Below are positions 26,306 through 36,394 of a DNA stretch of 64,000 bases, piece by piece. The notes below the pieces were generated by a model. It was given only the letters and a program-made list of their open reading frames with translations, ran no database searches and was not told the origin of the DNA. The DNA lies in assembly GCF_009688965.1 (NCBI RefSeq), contig NZ_AP021875.1, positions 2,790,001-2,854,000 on the forward strand, read 5' to 3'. Each line of letters opens with the position of its first letter. The first letter of the stretch is position 1. The position numbers were made by a program, and so were the translations under genes. The stretch is from Desulfosarcina widdelii. Its GTDB lineage: Bacteria; Desulfobacterota; Desulfobacteria; Desulfobacterales; Desulfosarcinaceae.

Positions 26306-26734
26306 TGGATTACCCTCCGAGAGTTTGGGCAATCGGATCGCCCGAAGAGTGTCGAAGGCACGAAAACAAAATACTGCACAAAACTGTGGGCGTCAAATGT
26401 CGTCCCCACCGGGTGTGGCCGAAAAGGGGTACATTTTGCCACAGGCGAAGGAACCAGGGTGGGTGCCTTGACGGTATACGCAGCCATCAAATACGCAGCC
26501 ATCAAAGCGGAAAAAAAGGAGATCCGATTTACAGGCGGTGCCGCAAGGAGGTGCGACGCCGGGGCCGGCCTCGAACGAGCAGGAGGTATGATGGAAGGCA
26601 CAAGGGGGCCGGCAGGCCGGCGCCGCACACCGGAAACCGGCCGTTTTTACAAAACGCAAAGGGAGGTGCGATCCATCTACGCAGTGTCGGCCAAAAATTC
26701 CGGCTGTTTCGGCGGTTTACCGCAACGACTGGGG
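26306..26734. other. Intergenic region of about 430 bp
   Basis: No convincing gene. A perfect 15-bp tandem duplication (ATACGCAGCCATCAA at 26476-26490 and 26491-26505) lies in it. Open frames on both strands have rare-residue composition and no clear ribosome site. The region separates two minus-strand operons and should contain the promoter of the phospholipase C-like operon near 26310-26400. Confidence 0.5.
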
Positions 26735-27094
26735 CTACCAGTGCCCCTGGGCGTTGGGGGTTGAAACCAGGGTTACGTTTCCGTCGACATAAGCGGCTAC
26801 CGCCTCGCGAACGGTTCCGCTCACGTCCCCGGCCACCTTGACGCTGGCCGCTTCCAGGGTTTTAAAAGCATTGGGTCCGCAAAAGCCGGTGAGGAGGACG
26901 TCGGCCTTCTTGTCGCTGATCATGACGGCCGCCTGAATACCTGCGCCTTTGAAGGCGTTGACATTCTCGGCATTGTCGAGGACTTCAAATGCCATCGTAT
27001 CGGAATCGACAATCAGGATATAAGCCGCCCGACCGAAACGGGGATCCATGGGAGAATCCAGGTTCTTTCCCGTGGATGTAACGGCAATCTTCAT
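26735..27094 (-). CDS. NifX/NifB-C-terminal-type Fe-Mo cofactor-binding domain protein
   Basis: 119 residues with the dinitrogenase iron-molybdenum cofactor fold: MKIAVTSTGKNLDSPMDPRFGRAAYILIVD at the start (given as family-typical), then a region ending GPNAFKTLEAASVKV. Such small proteins bind Fe-S or Fe-Mo clusters. Outside nitrogenase operons they accompany Mrp/MinD ATPases, as here. It is the last gene of a four-gene minus-strand cluster. No nif structural genes are in the window, so a role in general cluster handling is more likely than nitrogen fixation. Confidence 0.88.
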   Translation of the reverse strand: MKIAVTSTGKNLDSPMDPRFGRAAYILIVDSDTMAFEVLDNAENVNAFKGAGIQAAVMISDKKADVLLTGFCGPNAFKTLEAASVKVAGDVSGTVREAVAAYVDGNVTLVSTPNAQGHW

Positions 27095-27133
27095 GGTTTG
27101 TCCTTTCTGTGTCTACACTCTTCCAGGAGCGGA

Positions 27134-27520
27134 TCAGTGCCCGCCGCCACCGCCACCGCACACCTGGTTGTCGGCGATCATGGGCAATTTTCCGGCAATC
27201 AAATCTTCCACCACCGGACGGATATCGGGGCGTTGGTCGTCATGATACACCTCGATGCCCACCTGGCGGAATCCCATCAGCGGGCGCATGCCGATGCCGC
27301 CGACGATCAGGGCGTTGACCTGGTTATCCGCCAGCAGGTTAACCGGCACCATGCAGCCGCCCTGGACATGGCTCTGATTCGGAAGGATGGAAACCTTCTC
27401 GATAGCGCCGTCCTTGACATCGATAAGGGTAAATACGTCGCAGTGTCCGAAATGACCGGACCGTTTACCGTTTAGGCCGCCCGCCTCCATCGAGGGGACG
27501 GCGATTCTTCCTTTTTCCAT
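27134..27520 (-). CDS. NifX-family cofactor-binding protein with Gly-His tail
   Basis: 128 residues with the same fold as its downstream neighbour: GHFGHCDVFTLIDV (conserved HFGH), then VNALIVGGIGMRPL. The C-terminus CGGGGGGH is a short glycine run ending in histidine, with one Cys before it, a possible metal site. AAAGGAG lies before the ATG. It sits between the MinD-like ATPases and the second NifX-like protein, the common arrangement in Desulfobacterota. Confidence 0.88.
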   Translation of the reverse strand: MEKGRIAVPSMEAGGLNGKRSGHFGHCDVFTLIDVKDGAIEKVSILPNQSHVQGGCMVPVNLLADNQVNALIVGGIGMRPLMGFRQVGIEVYHDDQRPDIRPVVEDLIAGKLPMIADNQVCGGGGGGH

Positions 27521-27592
27521 GGTATCTTTTGCTCCTTTCTATTTCTTGTTTATCGGTCCACGAAGATGTCCATTGCCGTCGAGCACGATCAT

Positions 27593-28468
27593 TTACTCGG
27601 CCGTCATGGCCGCTGTGTTCATAATCGTTTTCCACACCAACCGCAAGTGCTCGGCGGCAGAACCTTCTCCGTCGTATTCGAAAAGGGTCTTGCCCTGGAC
27701 CATGGCCCGGGTAAACACCGGATCGTAAGGCACCCGGCCGACGACGGGCAAATCGCCTTCACGGGCCAGGGCCTCGATTTCACTGCTTTTTTCCGGATTC
27801 AAATCGTATTTATTGATGCACACCATCACCGGCACCTTGAAATGCCGGCACAATTCGATGGCCCGCTGCATGTCATGAATTCCCGACACCGTGGGTTCGG
27901 TAACGATCAGGGCACTGGTGGCGCCTCCGACGGCGGCGATCACCGGGCAACCCACTCCCGGAGGGCCGTCGGTAATCAGCAAGTCGATGCCTTTCTCTTT
28001 GGCCAGTTGGCTGGCCTGCTGACGCACCAGAGTAACCAGCTTGCCCGAATTTTCCTCGGCAATGCCCAAGCGGGCGTGGACCATGGGCCCGAAACGGGTA
28101 TCGGAAATAAACCACTGCCCGCAGATCTGCGGGGGAAAGTTGATGGCCTGCTCCGGACAAAAATCGACACATACCCCGCAGCCTTCGCATTCGATTTCAT
28201 CGACGACAAAATCCGGTCCGATGGCCGACCACCGGCACAACTCAATGCAGGTACCGCATTGGGTGCAGCGTTGCGGATCGATGGAGGCGATTCCGCCCCC
28301 CATGAAATCAGTCCTCCGGCGAACGTCGGGCTGCATCAACAAATGAAGATCGGCGGCGTCCACGTCGGCATCGCACAGAAGGCAGCCGCCGGCCAGGCTG
28401 GCAAAAGCCGCCGTCAGGCTGGTTTTACCGGTTCCCCCCTTGCCGCTCAAAATGACGAGTTCCTTCAT
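27593..28468 (-). CDS. Mrp/MinD-like ATPase with inserted ferredoxin domain
   Basis: 291 residues. A deviant Walker A (LSGKGGTGKTSL) lies at the N-terminus. Two [4Fe-4S] motifs are inserted near residues 68-105 (CTQCGTCIELC and CEGCGVCVDFC). The second half completes the P-loop fold (LLITDGPPGVGCPV). These proteins are linked to assembly or transfer of Fe-S clusters. The ATG at 28468 overlaps the stop of the upstream paralogue by 4 bases. The pair probably works as a heterodimer with the NifX proteins downstream. Confidence 0.92.
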   Translation of the reverse strand: MKELVILSGKGGTGKTSLTAAFASLAGGCLLCDADVDAADLHLLMQPDVRRRTDFMGGGIASIDPQRCTQCGTCIELCRWSAIGPDFVVDEIECEGCGVCVDFCPEQAINFPPQICGQWFISDTRFGPMVHARLGIAEENSGKLVTLVRQQASQLAKEKGIDLLITDGPPGVGCPVIAAVGGATSALIVTEPTVSGIHDMQRAIELCRHFKVPVMVCINKYDLNPEKSSEIEALAREGDLPVVGRVPYDPVFTRAMVQGKTLFEYDGEGSAAEHLRLVWKTIMNTAAMTAE

Positions 28469-29319
28469 TTGGTTTCGCCCCCCTTTTCGACCAGGGTTTT
28501 TATTTGCTCGACCAGGTTCCGGAAACGGGTCCGCCACTCGGGAAGCACCTGGACAAACATCTCACCCCGCGAATAGCTTTCGGCAATCTGCCGATCGAAA
28601 GGAATTTCCATGAGGATTGGAACTCCCTCGCTTTGGGCGTAGTCTTTCACCTTGTCATCGCCCAGGTCGGACCGATTGAGCACCAGTCCCATGGGGATGC
28701 CCAGCGTCCGAACCGCCTCTACGGCCAACTTCAGATCGTGCAGCCCAAAGGGGGTAGGTTCGGTGACCAGCAGCACAAAATCGGTATTCTTCATGGCGGC
28801 AATCACCGGGCAGGATGTTCCCGGCGGTGCATCGATCAACGTCAGTCCCCGGTCCCAGGTCCGCTCTCGGACAAGCCGGATCAGGGGCGGCGACATGGCT
28901 TCTCCCACCCGCATTCGCCCGTGAACGAAACTGACCCCGTTCATGGCTCCGGTCTCAACCACACCCAGTTCGCGCCCCGTCTCGGTAATGGCCCCCTGGG
29001 GACAGATGGCCATGCAACCGCCGCAGCTATGACACAATTCGGGAAAGGTCAACACCAGGTCACCGGCAACGGCAATAGCCTTGAAACGGCAGATCTGCGC
29101 ACATTTTCTGCATCGATCGCACCTGTCCAGATCGATTTTCGGAACCGGCGTGGTGACGACCCGGGACTCTTCGATCTCGGGCCGCAAAAACAGATGGGCG
29201 TTGGGTTCTTCCACGTCGCAGTCCAGCAACTGAACCGGCCCTTCCACAGAAACGGCAATATTGGTCGCCACGGTGGTCTTTCCGGTTCCACCTTTGCCAC
29301 TGGCGATACTGATAATCAT
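28465..29319 (-). CDS. Mrp/MinD-like ATPase with inserted ferredoxin domain (paralogue)
   Basis: 284 residues. Walker A is ASGKGGTGKTTVATN at the start. Two cluster motifs are inserted near residues 67-105 (CDRCRKCAQIC and CHSCGGCMAIC). The switch region LIDAPPGTSCPV and the TEPTPFGLHDL segment match the family. It heads the four-gene cluster, with GGAGG just before its ATG. The two ATPases share the layout but are clearly diverged, so this is an old paralogous pair rather than a recent duplication. Confidence 0.92.
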   Translation of the reverse strand: MIISIASGKGGTGKTTVATNIAVSVEGPVQLLDCDVEEPNAHLFLRPEIEESRVVTTPVPKIDLDRCDRCRKCAQICRFKAIAVAGDLVLTFPELCHSCGGCMAICPQGAITETGRELGVVETGAMNGVSFVHGRMRVGEAMSPPLIRLVRERTWDRGLTLIDAPPGTSCPVIAAMKNTDFVLLVTEPTPFGLHDLKLAVEAVRTLGIPMGLVLNRSDLGDDKVKDYAQSEGVPILMEIPFDRQIAESYSRGEMFVQVLPEWRTRFRNLVEQIKTLVEKGGETK

Positions 29320-29589
29320 GGTCTGGCCTCCTCAATCTGCCGCAGACCGGCTGCGTCCGCCTTCGAACACCCGGCATGATCGGCCGCCAACCAAGCCTGC
29401 GTTTATGACCCAACCACAGTAAGCATAAGCCCAAAAGACGTCAAGCACTTTTTGGCTAATGCTCAAAAAAATCTGCCGGAGCGCAGTTGCTACCCCCGGC
29501 AGATTGGGTTGCCTCGATGACGGATTATCGGGAAAATGAAGATAAAGTGCAGGCACCTTCAAAAAAGGCGCCCGATTCGCAAGTATGAT

Positions 29590-31908
29590 TCAGGAACGAA
29601 ATTTTATGATTTTGACAGCCTCGTCCACCCATTCCGATATCAGCCGCGACTGGTCCCGGTGGGCTTTGTCTTTCTTGAGGCGTTGAAAAACTTCCTCTCT
29701 GGTTTTGACCGCCTCAAGGGCCGGTATGCTTTCGATGCTGCCGATATTGGCCAGGCCGCGGATGGCGATGCGTAAATTCTGCAGCAGGTGCGACATATAC
29801 CGGTCGCTTTCCTTCAGGAAATAAATATCGGATTCCGGACTGCCGTACTCGTTGATGGCGCTGCGAAGCACTGAACGCCCGACGATGGTTTCAATCATGG
29901 CCAAAAAGATATACACCTCGCGCTCCAGACGCAACAGGTCCTTGGCGCTCAGGCGGTGCCGGCGGGTCAGGCCGAATTCGAGGGCTTCGCACAGGGCCTG
30001 GTGAATGCTCCGGACTTTGTCGAAATAGGCCTCCTGATCCCGATCCATGCGCCAGGCAGCGTAGCGCGCAACCTCCTGATCCAGCCCCTTCCGGTTGAAA
30101 AGAATGTCCTCGGGGGTAATTTCGATGTCGGCTAGCGACTTGTCGTATTCGTGCAGGATCAGGTTGGCCAGCATGAGCGCCTTGGCATCCGAGAACTGAA
30201 TATCCTCCGGATCTTTTAGAAAATCTTCCAAAAGAATCTTGAAGGCCCGCTTGGGCTGGTTCATCTGAGCGGTCAGCTCCTGAAGCGAATTGAGAAAAGC
30301 GTTGCGGTCTTCCGGAGCGATCACGTCTTTCATGTGACGCCAAAGAAATTCGAATATTTTTTTCTCGTAGAGTGTGAATCGGGGAATTGCCGCGGCAAAG
30401 GCGCTTTTGAGAAAACGTCCCTTCTCGTTGAAACAACTGTTGAGGTCGTCGACCAGTCGTCTGGCTTCCTCCATCTCGATCCCGAAATCCCGGGACAGGA
30501 TTTCGTAGTCCCGCTCCTCGAACTGGATGTTGCCTTTGACCATGGAGGTCATTTTCCTGCGGGTAACGGAGCGTCCCTTGAAAAACGAAACCATCTTGTA
30601 CAACTGCCTGTGGACTGCACCCATGATGACACCCCGGGAGCCGACTTTATCGTCTTCCGAGCGGGTGAAGTAGAGGTTGTCGAAAACATCGTCCCGGACC
30701 GTATCCAGGCGCTTTTGAAGGTTGGTCAACACCTCCTGCCGGGCATCTTCGCTCTTGGGTTTGTTATCGATGGCTTCAAGCAGATGGGAGGAAAGGCCCA
30801 GCCGTTCCTCCAATAGACGGGAGTTGATCTTCTGGTAGTCGTCTCCGTAGACGCTTTTGATGACTTTTGCCACTTTTTCGGGAGAATTCTCAAGACTTGC
30901 GATAATTCGGGCTACTTTGGCCTTTTCGCGGGTAAATTCCTTTTCGCTTTTCTCCCGCATCAGCCAATCCACATTGTTGATCTCTATGGGCGGCGGCGAA
31001 ATCTGAGCACTGATCTTGGGCAACCCGAAAATGGCGTTGTAGACGCTGGTAAACTGGCAGCCTTCCTCGGAAGCCTCCTTTTTCTGAATCCAGGCATTCA
31101 CCTTGGAAACAAGGTTTCGCATGGTTTTGGCGTTCAGACGGTTTACCCCGGCCACCAGGGTGAGGTTACTGCTGACCGCCCCTTTTTCATCGAGCACCAT
31201 CGGCACGACATTCTCTTTGCCGGGACCAAGAACGATGTCCCTCTGGTTCTCGTGGGCACGGTACAGGCGACAGAGGATGTGCAGGCTTCGCTGTAGGCGG
31301 TTCAACGATTCAGGAGACTTCGTCGGAAGGTGCAGGTGCAGGTTGTTGATGCCGCACTCGGAAAAAATTCCGAAGGCATCCAGCAGTTGGGCCATCAGAT
31401 GGGACAGCAAATGGCCGTGACGTTTGATCATCAGCGGGACCATATCCAGGTCCACCACCATGTTGCCGAACAGAATCTCGTAGTCCAGGCGTTCGGGAAT
31501 GTCGCTGTTCTGGGAGCGCCCCCGGTAGCGAATCAGAACCCGTCCGACGCCCTGGGGAAGCTGGGAAAGCTTATGGAGCGTCTCCGAAAGCTGGTCAAAG
31601 ATCTGGCGCTCCTCCGCCTTGCGGGTATCCGGGTCGATGCGCTGGAAATAACCGGCAAAATGATGGACGATTTCACAGAGCAGGATGCGCCATACATCCT
31701 GCTGCTTCTGCTCCGCAGCCAGGCTTTCGGCCATCATTTCTGCAGCCGTAAGCCCTTTTTTGTGCTCCTCTATCCCTTCGATCTGTGCGAAAAGCTGTTC
31801 TGCAGCATCATCCAGAAAGATTTCTTTTTCATCCATAGCCAGGACCTGTGTTGCGGTAGAAAGATTACGGTTCCGGTGGGTGCCATTCGGCTCAGTTTTG
31901 AATTCCAT
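29590..31908 (-). CDS. Uncharacterised 772-residue protein, divergent partner of the dikinase
   Basis: 772 residues, no family recognised. The protein is largely helical and charged, with no signal peptide, membrane segment or nucleotide-binding motif. Features include an N-terminal stretch around FLDDAAEQLFAQIEG, a middle region with GFELTRRHRLSAKDLLRLERE-like helices near residue 650, and a C-terminal segment (IRGLANIGSIESIPALEAVK) that looks like one HEAT/ARM-type helical pair. It is divergent from the 1394-residue PPDK-like gene with about 250 bp between them, and the two probably function together. The start ATG at 31908 lacks a clear Shine-Dalgarno; an in-frame ATG at 31836 (MDEKEIFL) is a plausible alternative. 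Confidence 0.8.
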   Translation of the reverse strand: MEFKTEPNGTHRNRNLSTATQVLAMDEKEIFLDDAAEQLFAQIEGIEEHKKGLTAAEMMAESLAAEQKQQDVWRILLCEIVHHFAGYFQRIDPDTRKAEERQIFDQLSETLHKLSQLPQGVGRVLIRYRGRSQNSDIPERLDYEILFGNMVVDLDMVPLMIKRHGHLLSHLMAQLLDAFGIFSECGINNLHLHLPTKSPESLNRLQRSLHILCRLYRAHENQRDIVLGPGKENVVPMVLDEKGAVSSNLTLVAGVNRLNAKTMRNLVSKVNAWIQKKEASEEGCQFTSVYNAIFGLPKISAQISPPPIEINNVDWLMREKSEKEFTREKAKVARIIASLENSPEKVAKVIKSVYGDDYQKINSRLLEERLGLSSHLLEAIDNKPKSEDARQEVLTNLQKRLDTVRDDVFDNLYFTRSEDDKVGSRGVIMGAVHRQLYKMVSFFKGRSVTRRKMTSMVKGNIQFEERDYEILSRDFGIEMEEARRLVDDLNSCFNEKGRFLKSAFAAAIPRFTLYEKKIFEFLWRHMKDVIAPEDRNAFLNSLQELTAQMNQPKRAFKILLEDFLKDPEDIQFSDAKALMLANLILHEYDKSLADIEITPEDILFNRKGLDQEVARYAAWRMDRDQEAYFDKVRSIHQALCEALEFGLTRRHRLSAKDLLRLEREVYIFLAMIETIVGRSVLRSAINEYGSPESDIYFLKESDRYMSHLLQNLRIAIRGLANIGSIESIPALEAVKTREEVFQRLKKDKAHRDQSRLISEWVDEAVKIIKFRS

Positions 31909-32157
31909 GTCCGGTCCATCGCCTGGAAACGGGTCAACCCCATGATTCCAGAGCGTATTTACTAAATATCATAAATTTTTCCAAACGGGAAACGAAAAGC
32001 CCGGTCCCGCAATTTCATGGCCGGCGGGCAGACACCTGCGACCGCCATCCATGGATCGGATAAACCTGCAATGGAGTTGCTTGTAAAGAGGGCATCCCTT
32101 TGATATTTTAAATACGATCTATTTGGATGCTTTGCAAAAAAAGGATGCGGTGCCGAC

Positions 32158-35100
32158 ATGCCCATGATCAAATCCGAGGCCCTCGAGGCCAACCTGGCCA
32201 ACACCTATGTGGACGTTACCATCGATGCCAAGTATACCTGCATCCAGGAGGTCATGTCCCGGTATTACGGTTTGATGGAAGGTGTAAACGCTTTTCTGCA
32301 GGAGTTGAGCCACCCCTATCGCAACTGGCAATTTATCGTTGGTGAAGCCCGGGAATACGCCCTGGACTATTTTCACCTTTTTCGGTCCCACCCCCGCGGT
32401 GTGGACGCTGCCGAAACCATGGTGGCCATCTTCTGCGAAGCCATCGAAGCCAAGGTGGACGATGGCGTACGCGCCGATGCCGTGGACAACCTTTTGTTGT
32501 ATCTCCAACAGATCGTCGCAGAGTCGCGCGAACGGCTGACCGACTTTTTGCCGATGATCGACAGGGCCTTCGGCCGGATTCACCGATGCGGGCAGGACCA
32601 TTTCTTCCTGTTCATCAAGAGCTTCTATCCACTCAAGCGCATTATCCGGCTGTTAGGGGAGCGCGGCGATGGACACATCGACGATTATTCCACCTTCAAC
32701 CATCTGCTGATACGCGCGTTCAATACCACCTACGATTTCTGGTGCGATCTCAAGGATCCATGGGAGAATTTCCAGGCGGCCGCCGGGGCCATCGAGGAGC
32801 CCGAGCGGGTCCGAACCTGTTTCTCCGAGATTTCCCATGAAGTTCTGCACAGCCTGAAGGAGCGTTTGCAACAGATCGAAAACGTGCAGGAAAAAGAAAC
32901 CCGGGAGGTTTTCGACCAACTGCTGGAACTCACCGACTTCAGCGCAATCGTGGAACAGTACCGCAAAATGCCCCAAATCCTTCAGGACGCCGGTGCCGAA
33001 TGCGGACAGGGAAATCAGTGGCGGGTGATCTTTCTCTTTCACATCATGAGCATTTCGGACCTGAACATGATTTACGAGGAAACCCTGCGGGATATCAATC
33101 GCACCGTAGGGTGGTTGATCAACAATGAGAGTTACCGCAATATCGGCGAACTGATCGAGAAAACATTCACTATTCTGAAAACCCGGACAGAGCAGTTTCC
33201 CACCACCACCCTCACCTGCGTCCTCAACATGGGTCAAGCGGTGTATCAGACCGATGAAATCGACATGGTCAACTATTTTATTGATCAGGTAGTGGATCTG
33301 GGGTTCCAGACCCCCAATCTGGGCGGGGTGGGCAACGACTGGCAGATCCAGATGAATGCGGCCCATCTGCAGAACATCCGCACCTGGCTGGAACTGATCG
33401 AGTGCAAGCCCAGATGGTCGTCGCGGCTGCTCTCCAGCCTCATCATCAAACTGTCGCTGTCCGGCATTTTTATCCGTGACACGGACCTTTTTCCCAGGGA
33501 TATCACCCGTCTGCTCAACAGCGACATCGGCCCGGTCTACAACCTGGTCAAACAGCTCACCCGGCTTTTTCCGTCCTATTTCAACGATATCGGTGCGGAA
33601 GGCAAACTACGGGAAATCTCCACGCGGCTGGACGAAATCACCCATCGGCGCGACATCCTCATCCATTTCCTGCGCAAGCAGAGCCACGTGGAAAGCTCCA
33701 ACCGCATCATTCGCTTCATGGAGGCGGTGCTTAATTTCTGGAAAACGAGAGACAAGGCCTCCCTTGAGCCCTTCGTTCCCCCCAGCATCTATAACCAGAT
33801 CGAAACCCAAGGCACCTACATCGACGGGGTCAACAAACTGTTCGATTTCCTGAGCGAACAGGGCTTTGCCATTCCCCATGAACTGCTTGAAATCGAAGAT
33901 GGCCATACTCGCGCCCTGCTTCAAAAAGCGCCGGACGTCAACCCCGTGGACGTGGAGCGGGTGGCCCTGATCGCCGCATTTTACAAACTGCTCTACCACA
34001 AGTATCAACTGGACCACACCTCCCTGCGCCATCACTTGAACCAATTGGACAGGGAATCCTTTCCCGAGCTGGAAATGCTGCACGCCGCCCTCAAGGAAAC
34101 CAGCCTCAAACAACGCCTGTTCAAACTGATGGATTACCTGGAGCGGCTCAAGGCGGTTATTCTCTCCGAAGAAACCTATGAGATCAAGGCGGACATTTAC
34201 AAAAAACGCCATATTACCATTGACATTCCATCCATGTACGGCAGCTACCACGAACGCAAGTTCGATGCACTGGGGCTGACCTTCCGGATCGAATCCTTGA
34301 TCAACGTGCTGTTCGAGGAACTGGTGGACCAGATCAATCTGGGGCTCATCACCCGGGCTACCTTTCACGACATTTACGAACGTCTGACGCTGTTCGACAA
34401 AGCCCTGCGCCTGGACGGAATCAATTCGGTGGAACTCGAACGACAGCTGGATCTTCTGGCCCATGCTCTGGAGGTCAGGGGCTTTACCCTCACCCAGTAC
34501 CTGGATATTTTCAAGGGATTCGCCGTCGCTGTAAATAACATCATCAACGACTATTTCAACAACATCCACGGCCAGAACCTGACCCGTATCCTCACCCACA
34601 TGAAACCGGATCGAATCCTGGATAAATTTCTTCCCCATGAAAACGCCGTGGACGCCGAAAAGCTCAAGCATCGCGTTTCGGAAATCTTTTTCCGGGATCG
34701 TATCGCCACATCGTTGGGCCTCCAGCAGCTGGACCTGTTTCTGACACGCATTCTCAACACCTTGTTTCATCAGTCCAATGTACTGCCAAAAGAAAAGCTT
34801 CACCTGCTGCTCAACTACGACCCCCAGCGGATCATGACCGGCCTGGAAGAGATCAACAACGCCGCTGTAGGCATCATTTACATGGGCAACAAAGGCCTGA
34901 ACCTGCTCAAGCTCAAAAACCTGGGCATGCCGGTCCCGCCCGGTTTCATCGTCACGACCGAGGCCTTCCGCTGCCGGGAGTTGATCGACGGATTCGAGCC
35001 GGTGAAAGAAAACTTCAGGCAGCAGGTCCGGAAACACATCGTCCACATTCAGAAAACCACCGGCAAACGGTTCGGCGACCCGGCCAACCCGCTGCTCTTC

Positions 35101-36342
35101 TCGGTTCGCAGCGGTGCATCCATTTCTCAGCCCGGAATGATGGAGACCATTTTGAATGTGGGCATGAACGAGGAGATTGCCGCCGGGCTGGCCGAAAAAA
35201 TGAACAATCCCTGGTTTGCCTGGGACAACTATCGCCGTTTTCTGCAGTGCCATGGCATGGCTTACGGGCTGGAGCGGGACGATTTCGATGCCATTATCGC
35301 CGAGTTCAAATCCCGCCTGGGCATCCCCCTCAAAAAAGGGTTTACCGGCGAGCAAATGAAAATGGTGGCCCTGGCCTATAAATCCCGCATTCAGGACGAA
35401 GGCGTCAACGTGCTGGAGGACCCGCTGGACCAGCTCTACATGACCATCAACGCGGTGTTCGAATCGTGGGAGTCCCACCGGGCCAAAACCTACCGCAAGA
35501 TCATGGGAATTTCGGACGACTGGGGCACCGCGGTCACCGTGCAGCAAATGGTTTTCGGCAACATCTCTCCCAGCGCCGGTTCGGGTGTCTTTTTCACCCA
35601 CAACCCCCGCTGGTCCGGGGACACATTGAGCCCCTGGGGCGATTTCACCCTGGAGAACCAGGGAGAAGATGTGGTGGCCGGCCTGGTCCGAACCCTGCCG
35701 ATATCGGTCAAACAACAGGAACTCGAGTTGCGGGACACGGACATCACCCTGGAAACCCACTTCCCGGACATCTATGCAGCCATCCGTAAATGGGCAGCCC
35801 GGCTGATCTATAAAAACGGGTGGAGTCCCCAGGAGATGGAATTTACTTTCGAAAGCGATTCGGCCGACGACTTGTACCTGCTCCAGACCCGCGACATGTC
35901 CATCCGGGAACGCAAAACTGTGCTGGCTTTCGATGTAGAAGACGATGCGACTGATCGATACCTGGGCCACGGGGTCGGCGTCGCCGGCGGTGCCATGGCC
36001 GGAAGGGCCGTATTTACGTTAAAGGAAATCGACCGCTGGCGTGAAGACGAACCGCAAACCGACCTGATCCTGGTTCGCGGCGACACCGTCCCCGATGACA
36101 TCAAGGAAATTTATGCCAGCGACGGCCTTTTGACCGGCAGGGGCGGATTGACCAGCCACGCATCGGTGGTGGCCCACCGATTGGGGAAAACCTGTGTCGT
36201 GGGCTGCGGGACGCTGGAGTGCAACGAGAAAGAAAAAACGGCACGATTCAACCAGGTCCTGATCCGATCAGGCGACCATATTAGCATTGACGGCCGGCAG
36301 GGATCGGTCTATCAAGGGATGATGAAAATCAGGGAAACCTGA
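32158..36342 (+). CDS. PPDK-like dikinase lacking the PEP-binding barrel, long helical N-terminus
   Basis: 1394 residues. Residues 1-900 are helical and match nothing I know. From about residue 905 it is clearly pyruvate phosphate dikinase-like: an ATP-grasp part (GNKGLNLLKLKNLGMPVPPG; SVRSGASISQPGMME near 981; GTAVTVQQMVFGN; NQGEDVVAG), then the swivelling phosphohistidine domain (GRGGLTSHASVVAHRLG, catalytic His about 1335). The protein ends right after SIDGRQGSVYQG, so the PEP/pyruvate TIM barrel is absent. Such a protein could phosphorylate another acceptor, as glucan dikinases do, or need the barrel in trans. A GGAT-type ribosome site precedes the ATG. A GAPDH-like gene follows by 52 bp. 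Confidence 0.88.
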   Translation: MPMIKSEALEANLANTYVDVTIDAKYTCIQEVMSRYYGLMEGVNAFLQELSHPYRNWQFIVGEAREYALDYFHLFRSHPRGVDAAETMVAIFCEAIEAKVDDGVRADAVDNLLLYLQQIVAESRERLTDFLPMIDRAFGRIHRCGQDHFFLFIKSFYPLKRIIRLLGERGDGHIDDYSTFNHLLIRAFNTTYDFWCDLKDPWENFQAAAGAIEEPERVRTCFSEISHEVLHSLKERLQQIENVQEKETREVFDQLLELTDFSAIVEQYRKMPQILQDAGAECGQGNQWRVIFLFHIMSISDLNMIYEETLRDINRTVGWLINNESYRNIGELIEKTFTILKTRTEQFPTTTLTCVLNMGQAVYQTDEIDMVNYFIDQVVDLGFQTPNLGGVGNDWQIQMNAAHLQNIRTWLELIECKPRWSSRLLSSLIIKLSLSGIFIRDTDLFPRDITRLLNSDIGPVYNLVKQLTRLFPSYFNDIGAEGKLREISTRLDEITHRRDILIHFLRKQSHVESSNRIIRFMEAVLNFWKTRDKASLEPFVPPSIYNQIETQGTYIDGVNKLFDFLSEQGFAIPHELLEIEDGHTRALLQKAPDVNPVDVERVALIAAFYKLLYHKYQLDHTSLRHHLNQLDRESFPELEMLHAALKETSLKQRLFKLMDYLERLKAVILSEETYEIKADIYKKRHITIDIPSMYGSYHERKFDALGLTFRIESLINVLFEELVDQINLGLITRATFHDIYERLTLFDKALRLDGINSVELERQLDLLAHALEVRGFTLTQYLDIFKGFAVAVNNIINDYFNNIHGQNLTRILTHMKPDRILDKFLPHENAVDAEKLKHRVSEIFFRDRIATSLGLQQLDLFLTRILNTLFHQSNVLPKEKLHLLLNYDPQRIMTGLEEINNAAVGIIYMGNKGLNLLKLKNLGMPVPPGFIVTTEAFRCRELIDGFEPVKENFRQQVRKHIVHIQKTTGKRFGDPANPLLFSVRSGASISQPGMMETILNVGMNEEIAAGLAEKMNNPWFAWDNYRRFLQCHGMAYGLERDDFDAIIAEFKSRLGIPLKKGFTGEQMKMVALAYKSRIQDEGVNVLEDPLDQLYMTINAVFESWESHRAKTYRKIMGISDDWGTAVTVQQMVFGNISPSAGSGVFFTHNPRWSGDTLSPWGDFTLENQGEDVVAGLVRTLPISVKQQELELRDTDITLETHFPDIYAAIRKWAARLIYKNGWSPQEMEFTFESDSADDLYLLQTRDMSIRERKTVLAFDVEDDATDRYLGHGVGVAGGAMAGRAVFTLKEIDRWREDEPQTDLILVRGDTVPDDIKEIYASDGLLTGRGGLTSHASVVAHRLGKTCVVGCGTLECNEKEKTARFNQVLIRSGDHISIDGRQGSVYQGMMKIRET

Positions 36343-36394
36343 CAGCGCCCACTGATATAGATATGAACCCAAGGCAAACTTCGGAGCAAAGGCA

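Noticed and set aside
25952-26764. 270-codon plus-strand frame
   Set aside because: Half lies antisense to the phospholipase C-like gene, and the remainder is repeat-containing sequence without a start or known domain.
26735-29319. A nitrogen fixation locus
   Set aside because: NifX-like domains and ferredoxin-ATPases occur together outside nif regions in many anaerobes. No nifHDK, nifB radical SAM or nifE/N is present.
33607-35970. 787-codon open frame antisense to the dikinase
   Set aside because: The composition is typical of a shadow, and the plus strand holds clear PPDK motifs throughout the same span.
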